Shown: piece after piece, positions 61,164 through 64,000 of the stretch
Numbering within the stretch: the stretch's first letter is position 1
Layout: each line of letters opens with the position of its first letter
Source: Pseudophaeomoniella oleicola
Lineage: Eukaryota; Ascomycota; Eurotiomycetes; Phaeomoniellales; Phaeomoniellaceae
Reading direction: 5' to 3'
DNA length: 64,000 nt
NCBI GenBank assembly: GCA_003868215.1
Contig: QWDQ01000001.1
Coordinates: forward strand, 186,001-250,000
The notes under the pieces: model-generated
Told to the model about the DNA's origin: nothing
The model's database searches: none
What the model saw: only the letters and a program-made list of their open reading frames with translations
Program-made: the position numbers and the translations under genes

Positions 61164-64000
61164 ATGGGCGAATATCAAGAGAGAGGCGTCCGGATCGCCA
61201 TTGACCGTGGCGGTACCTTTACGGACTGTGTAGGTAACCCCGGCACCGGCAAGATGGAGGACGACGTAATCATCAAGTTGCTGTCGGAAGACCCTTCAAA
61301 TTATGACGATGCACCACTAGAGGGAATCAGGAGACTCATGTCAAAGTTCACTGGAAAGGAAATTCCAAGAGGGGAACCGTTAGACACTTCGCAGATTGAA
61401 AGCATACGGATGGGCACTACTGTTGCAACCAATGCTCTTTTGGAAAGGAAAGGAGAGCCCATCGCCATGGTAGTGACCAAAGGTTTCAAGGACTGCCTGG
61501 AGATTGGTAATCAATCGCGACCAAAGATCTTCGACCTTGCTATCCGAAGACCGGACGTGCTGTACAAGAAAGTCGTTGAGATCGATGAGCGGGTAACGCT
61601 CGAAGACTACGCCGAAGACCCCGAGAGGGCCATCACAGGCCTGGAGCAGTCTAAAGACGATAACCTCGTCAGAGGGCAATCATCAGAAATTGTACGAGTC
61701 TTGCAGCGACCACAGGAAGCCAAGATTAAAGAGCAACTACAAGAGATATACGACCAAGGTGTTAAAAGTATTGCAGTCTGCCTCATGCATAGCTACACGT
61801 TCCCTGACCATGAGGCTCTGGTTGGAAAGATTGCGAAGGATATTGGATTCAAACACGTCAGTCTGAGCCACGAGCTGATGCCCATGATTAAGCTTGTTCC
61901 AAGGGCTACCTCTGCCTGTGCCGACGCATATCTTACCCCTGCAATCAAGAAGTACATTTCTGGCTTCGAAGCCGGCTTCGAAGGTGGCTTGGGTACTGAA
62001 GCCGTGAAGAAGGAGGGAGGCTCTCATGGTGCTCGATGCGAATTCATGCAGTCAGATGGAGGCCTTGTGGACGTCAATATCTTCTCTGGATTGCGGGCAA
62101 TCCTTTCAGGCCCCGCTGGCGGTGTTGTGGGGTATGCTCTAACATCATATGATCCGAAGACAGACATACCTGTCATCGGCTTTGACATGGGTGGCACGAG
62201 TACAGACGTTAGTCGCTATGGTCAGGGCCGATACGAACACGTCTTTGAAACCACCACCGCTGGTGTTACGATACAATCGCCTCAACTCGACATCAATACT
62301 GTTGCCGCCGGTGGTGGCTCCAGGTTATTCTTCCGCAATGGCCTTTTTGTTGTTGGCCCAGAATCTGCGGGAGCCCACCCGGGCCCTGCAGCCTACCGAA
62401 AGGGGGGACCACTAACTGTGACAGACGCCAACCTTTACCTAGGGAGATTGCTACCAGACTTCTTCCCTAAGATCTTCGGGAAGAACGAAAACGAAGGTCT
62501 CGACGAGGAAGCAAGTAAGAAGCTGTTTGGAGAGCTGACAGAGAAGATCAACCAAGAGATCAAAGGGAATAGAAAGGAAATGTCACCCGATGAGGTTGCA
62601 TATGGCTTCATTAAGATTGCAAATGAGACCATGACACGACCTATTCGCTCCTTAACGGAAGCTAAAGGGCACGACACCTCAAAGCATCGATTGGCGACTT
62701 TTGGTGGTGCTGGTGGGCAACATGCGGTTGCCATTGCGGAAAGCCTTGGAATTCGACAGATCCTCGTTCACCGTTATTCGTCCGTTTTGTCAGCTTATGG
62801 AATGGCTCTTGCAGATGTAGTAGACGAGAGCCAAGTACCGGAGTCTCAAGTCTGGGATGGTCAGAAAGAATCAATCGATAAGCTCAAGTCGAAAATGGAG
62901 GAGTTGAAGCAGACATCGACCAAGAAGTTGGAGAATCAAGGCTTCGGTGAAGACAGTATTGTTTTCGAGGAATATCTCAATATGAGATACCGTGGGACGG
63001 AGTCGGCACTCATGATATTGAAACCATCTGCGGAAGAGTCTACGAAGGACTTTGGAGGTGAGCAGTGGGCCTTTGATAAAGCTTTCATCAAACAACATGA
63101 GCAAGAGTTTGGATTCACTCTACCCGACAGGGATGTCATCGTCGACGATGTTCGCGTCCGTGGAATTGGCAAGAGCTTCGAGGGTCTGGACAAGACCGTG
63201 GATGATCAGCTCAAAGAGGTTAAGCCAAAAGATGTGGATCCAAAGAAAGAATACAAGCGAAACCAAGTATATTTCGAGGGCGGCAGGTTAACAACGCCAA
63301 TCTACAAGCTGGAAGATCTAGAGATCGGAGATCGTGTCAAGGGCCCTGCTATCCTTGCAGATGGCACTCAGACTATCGTGGTGACTCCGGGTGCTTCAGC
63401 CTTGATCGTCGAGACACATGTTGTCATCAATATCGGTGACTCCGAGATCAACGATGTCAAGGTCAACGACAAAGATGTAGACCCAATCATGCTGAGTATC
63501 TTTGCTCATCGATTCATGGCTATCGCGGAACAAATGGGCAGGGCACTCCAAAAGACTAGTGTTAGCACCAACGTCAAAGAGCGGCTGGATTACTCATGCG
63601 CCCTATTCGACGCTGACGGTGGTCTTGTTGCAAACGCGCCGCATCTGCCAGTTCATCTGGGCAGTATGTCAACGTGCGTAAGAAAGCAGGCCGCGATCTG
63701 GAAAGGCAAGCTGAAGAAAGGAGACGTCATAGTATCAAACCATCCAGAATTTGGCGGTACCCACTTGCCTGATATCACTGTCATAACTCCAGCATTCGCC
63801 GGCGACGAAATCATCTTTTATGTCGCGTCCAGAGCTCACCATGCTGATATTGGTGGAATCCTCCCAGGGTCTATGCCACCTCACTCAAAGGAACTCTACC
63901 AAGAAGGTGCCGCTATCAAGAGTGAGAAGCTCGTATCAGAGGGCAAGTTCAACGAGAAACGAATCACCGAACTGCTATACGACGAGCCAGCACAATATCC
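61164..64000 (+). CDS. OXP1: 5-oxoprolinase (ATP-hydrolysing), 3' part outside window
   Basis: The frame opens at ATG 61164 and is still open at the window end (945 codons of a family near 1280). The N-terminal hydantoinase-A-like part starts RIAIDRGGTFTDCVG (residues about 10-24), with MGTTVATNALLERKG, the SGPAGGVVGY loop and FDMGGTSTDVSRYG, the ATP-binding motifs of the ASKHA-type fold. The hydantoinase-B-like part begins near 770 (DPIMLSIFAHRFMAIAEQMG) and includes KTSVSTNVKERLDYSCALF, NHPEFGGTHLPD and the HHADIGG motif. The cytosolic enzyme opens 5-oxoproline to glutamate with ATP in the glutathione cycle. No intron is seen in the visible part. The leader carries a C19 tract. Confidence 0.96.
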   Translation, partial: MGEYQERGVRIAIDRGGTFTDCVGNPGTGKMEDDVIIKLLSEDPSNYDDAPLEGIRRLMSKFTGKEIPRGEPLDTSQIESIRMGTTVATNALLERKGEPIAMVVTKGFKDCLEIGNQSRPKIFDLAIRRPDVLYKKVVEIDERVTLEDYAEDPERAITGLEQSKDDNLVRGQSSEIVRVLQRPQEAKIKEQLQEIYDQGVKSIAVCLMHSYTFPDHEALVGKIAKDIGFKHVSLSHELMPMIKLVPRATSACADAYLTPAIKKYISGFEAGFEGGLGTEAVKKEGGSHGARCEFMQSDGGLVDVNIFSGLRAILSGPAGGVVGYALTSYDPKTDIPVIGFDMGGTSTDVSRYGQGRYEHVFETTTAGVTIQSPQLDINTVAAGGGSRLFFRNGLFVVGPESAGAHPGPAAYRKGGPLTVTDANLYLGRLLPDFFPKIFGKNENEGLDEEASKKLFGELTEKINQEIKGNRKEMSPDEVAYGFIKIANETMTRPIRSLTEAKGHDTSKHRLATFGGAGGQHAVAIAESLGIRQILVHRYSSVLSAYGMALADVVDESQVPESQVWDGQKESIDKLKSKMEELKQTSTKKLENQGFGEDSIVFEEYLNMRYRGTESALMILKPSAEESTKDFGGEQWAFDKAFIKQHEQEFGFTLPDRDVIVDDVRVRGIGKSFEGLDKTVDDQLKEVKPKDVDPKKEYKRNQVYFEGGRLTTPIYKLEDLEIGDRVKGPAILADGTQTIVVTPGASALIVETHVVINIGDSEINDVKVNDKDVDPIMLSIFAHRFMAIAEQMGRALQKTSVSTNVKERLDYSCALFDADGGLVANAPHLPVHLGSMSTCVRKQAAIWKGKLKKGDVIVSNHPEFGGTHLPDITVITPAFAGDEIIFYVASRAHHADIGGILPGSMPPHSKELYQEGAAIKSEKLVSEGKFNEKRITELLYDEPAQY

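Noticed and set aside
1-64000. Transposons, virus-derived elements, CRISPR arrays, rRNA and tRNA genes
   Set aside because: No transposase, reverse transcriptase, integrase or capsid-like reading frame, no long terminal or inverted repeats, no spaced repeats and no rRNA-like blocks were seen on either strand.

Overview
The window reads as nuclear DNA of a filamentous ascomycete (Pezizomycotina). The reasons are spliced protein genes with very short GT..AG introns (nearly all 43-64 nt, with CTRAY-like branch sites), UTRs and promoters of a few hundred bases, and fungal-type families (AKR1, OST3, a PHO80-like cyclin, a Zn2Cys6 factor, a P450, a PXA/PX protein, an LrgA-LrgB protein). I cannot fix the class from sequence alone. 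I find no rRNA, tRNA, CRISPR array, transposon or virus-derived element. The content is mainly housekeeping.

Layout. 1-1385: 5' part of a POL5 (MYBBP1A) gene on the minus strand, cut by the window edge. 2271-5274: a short-chain dehydrogenase and an alpha/beta-hydrolase transcribed away from each other. 5808-8236: UBP14 (isopeptidase T). 9037-9588: a small disordered protein. 10080-10886: a Yippee protein. 11896-16260: a NASP/Sim3-type histone chaperone and DPB2 (DNA polymerase epsilon subunit B) divergent from a promoter with two MluI boxes. 16854-19944: OST3 divergent from a coiled-coil protein. 20556-23604: a PXA-PX-Nexin_C protein. 24256-25445: a REI1-type 60S factor, convergent with a coiled-coil protein (25519-26871), which is itself divergent from an LrgA-LrgB membrane protein (27164-28929). 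30436-31926: an RS/Arg-rich disordered protein. 32323-33588: an iron-ADH/maleylacetate-reductase-like enzyme. 33970-36457: AKR1. 37042-37977: a PHO80-like cyclin. 39114-40614: a divergent CAX cation/proton exchanger, head to head with cystathionine beta-synthase (42270-43853). 44447-45466: SRP receptor beta. 46812-48807: a P450, convergent with a Zn2Cys6 factor (49508-51664). 53987-57962: a large MIT-domain protein. 61164-64000: 5' part of 5-oxoprolinase.

How genes may work together (inference). DPB2 and the histone chaperone both serve S phase and share a promoter with MBF-type sites. OST3, SRP receptor beta and AKR1 serve the secretory and membrane system. CBS and 5-oxoprolinase both touch cysteine/glutathione metabolism but are not adjacent. 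There is no convincing secondary-metabolite cluster. The clearest unexplained DNA signal is a perfect 12-bp palindrome, TACTACGTAGTA, present four times and only between genes, with several near copies.

Exon borders were placed by eye from splice consensus and protein-family continuity. In every multi-exon gene the exon lengths close the reading frame. Several starts were moved from an upstream TTG or GTG to the first in-frame ATG.
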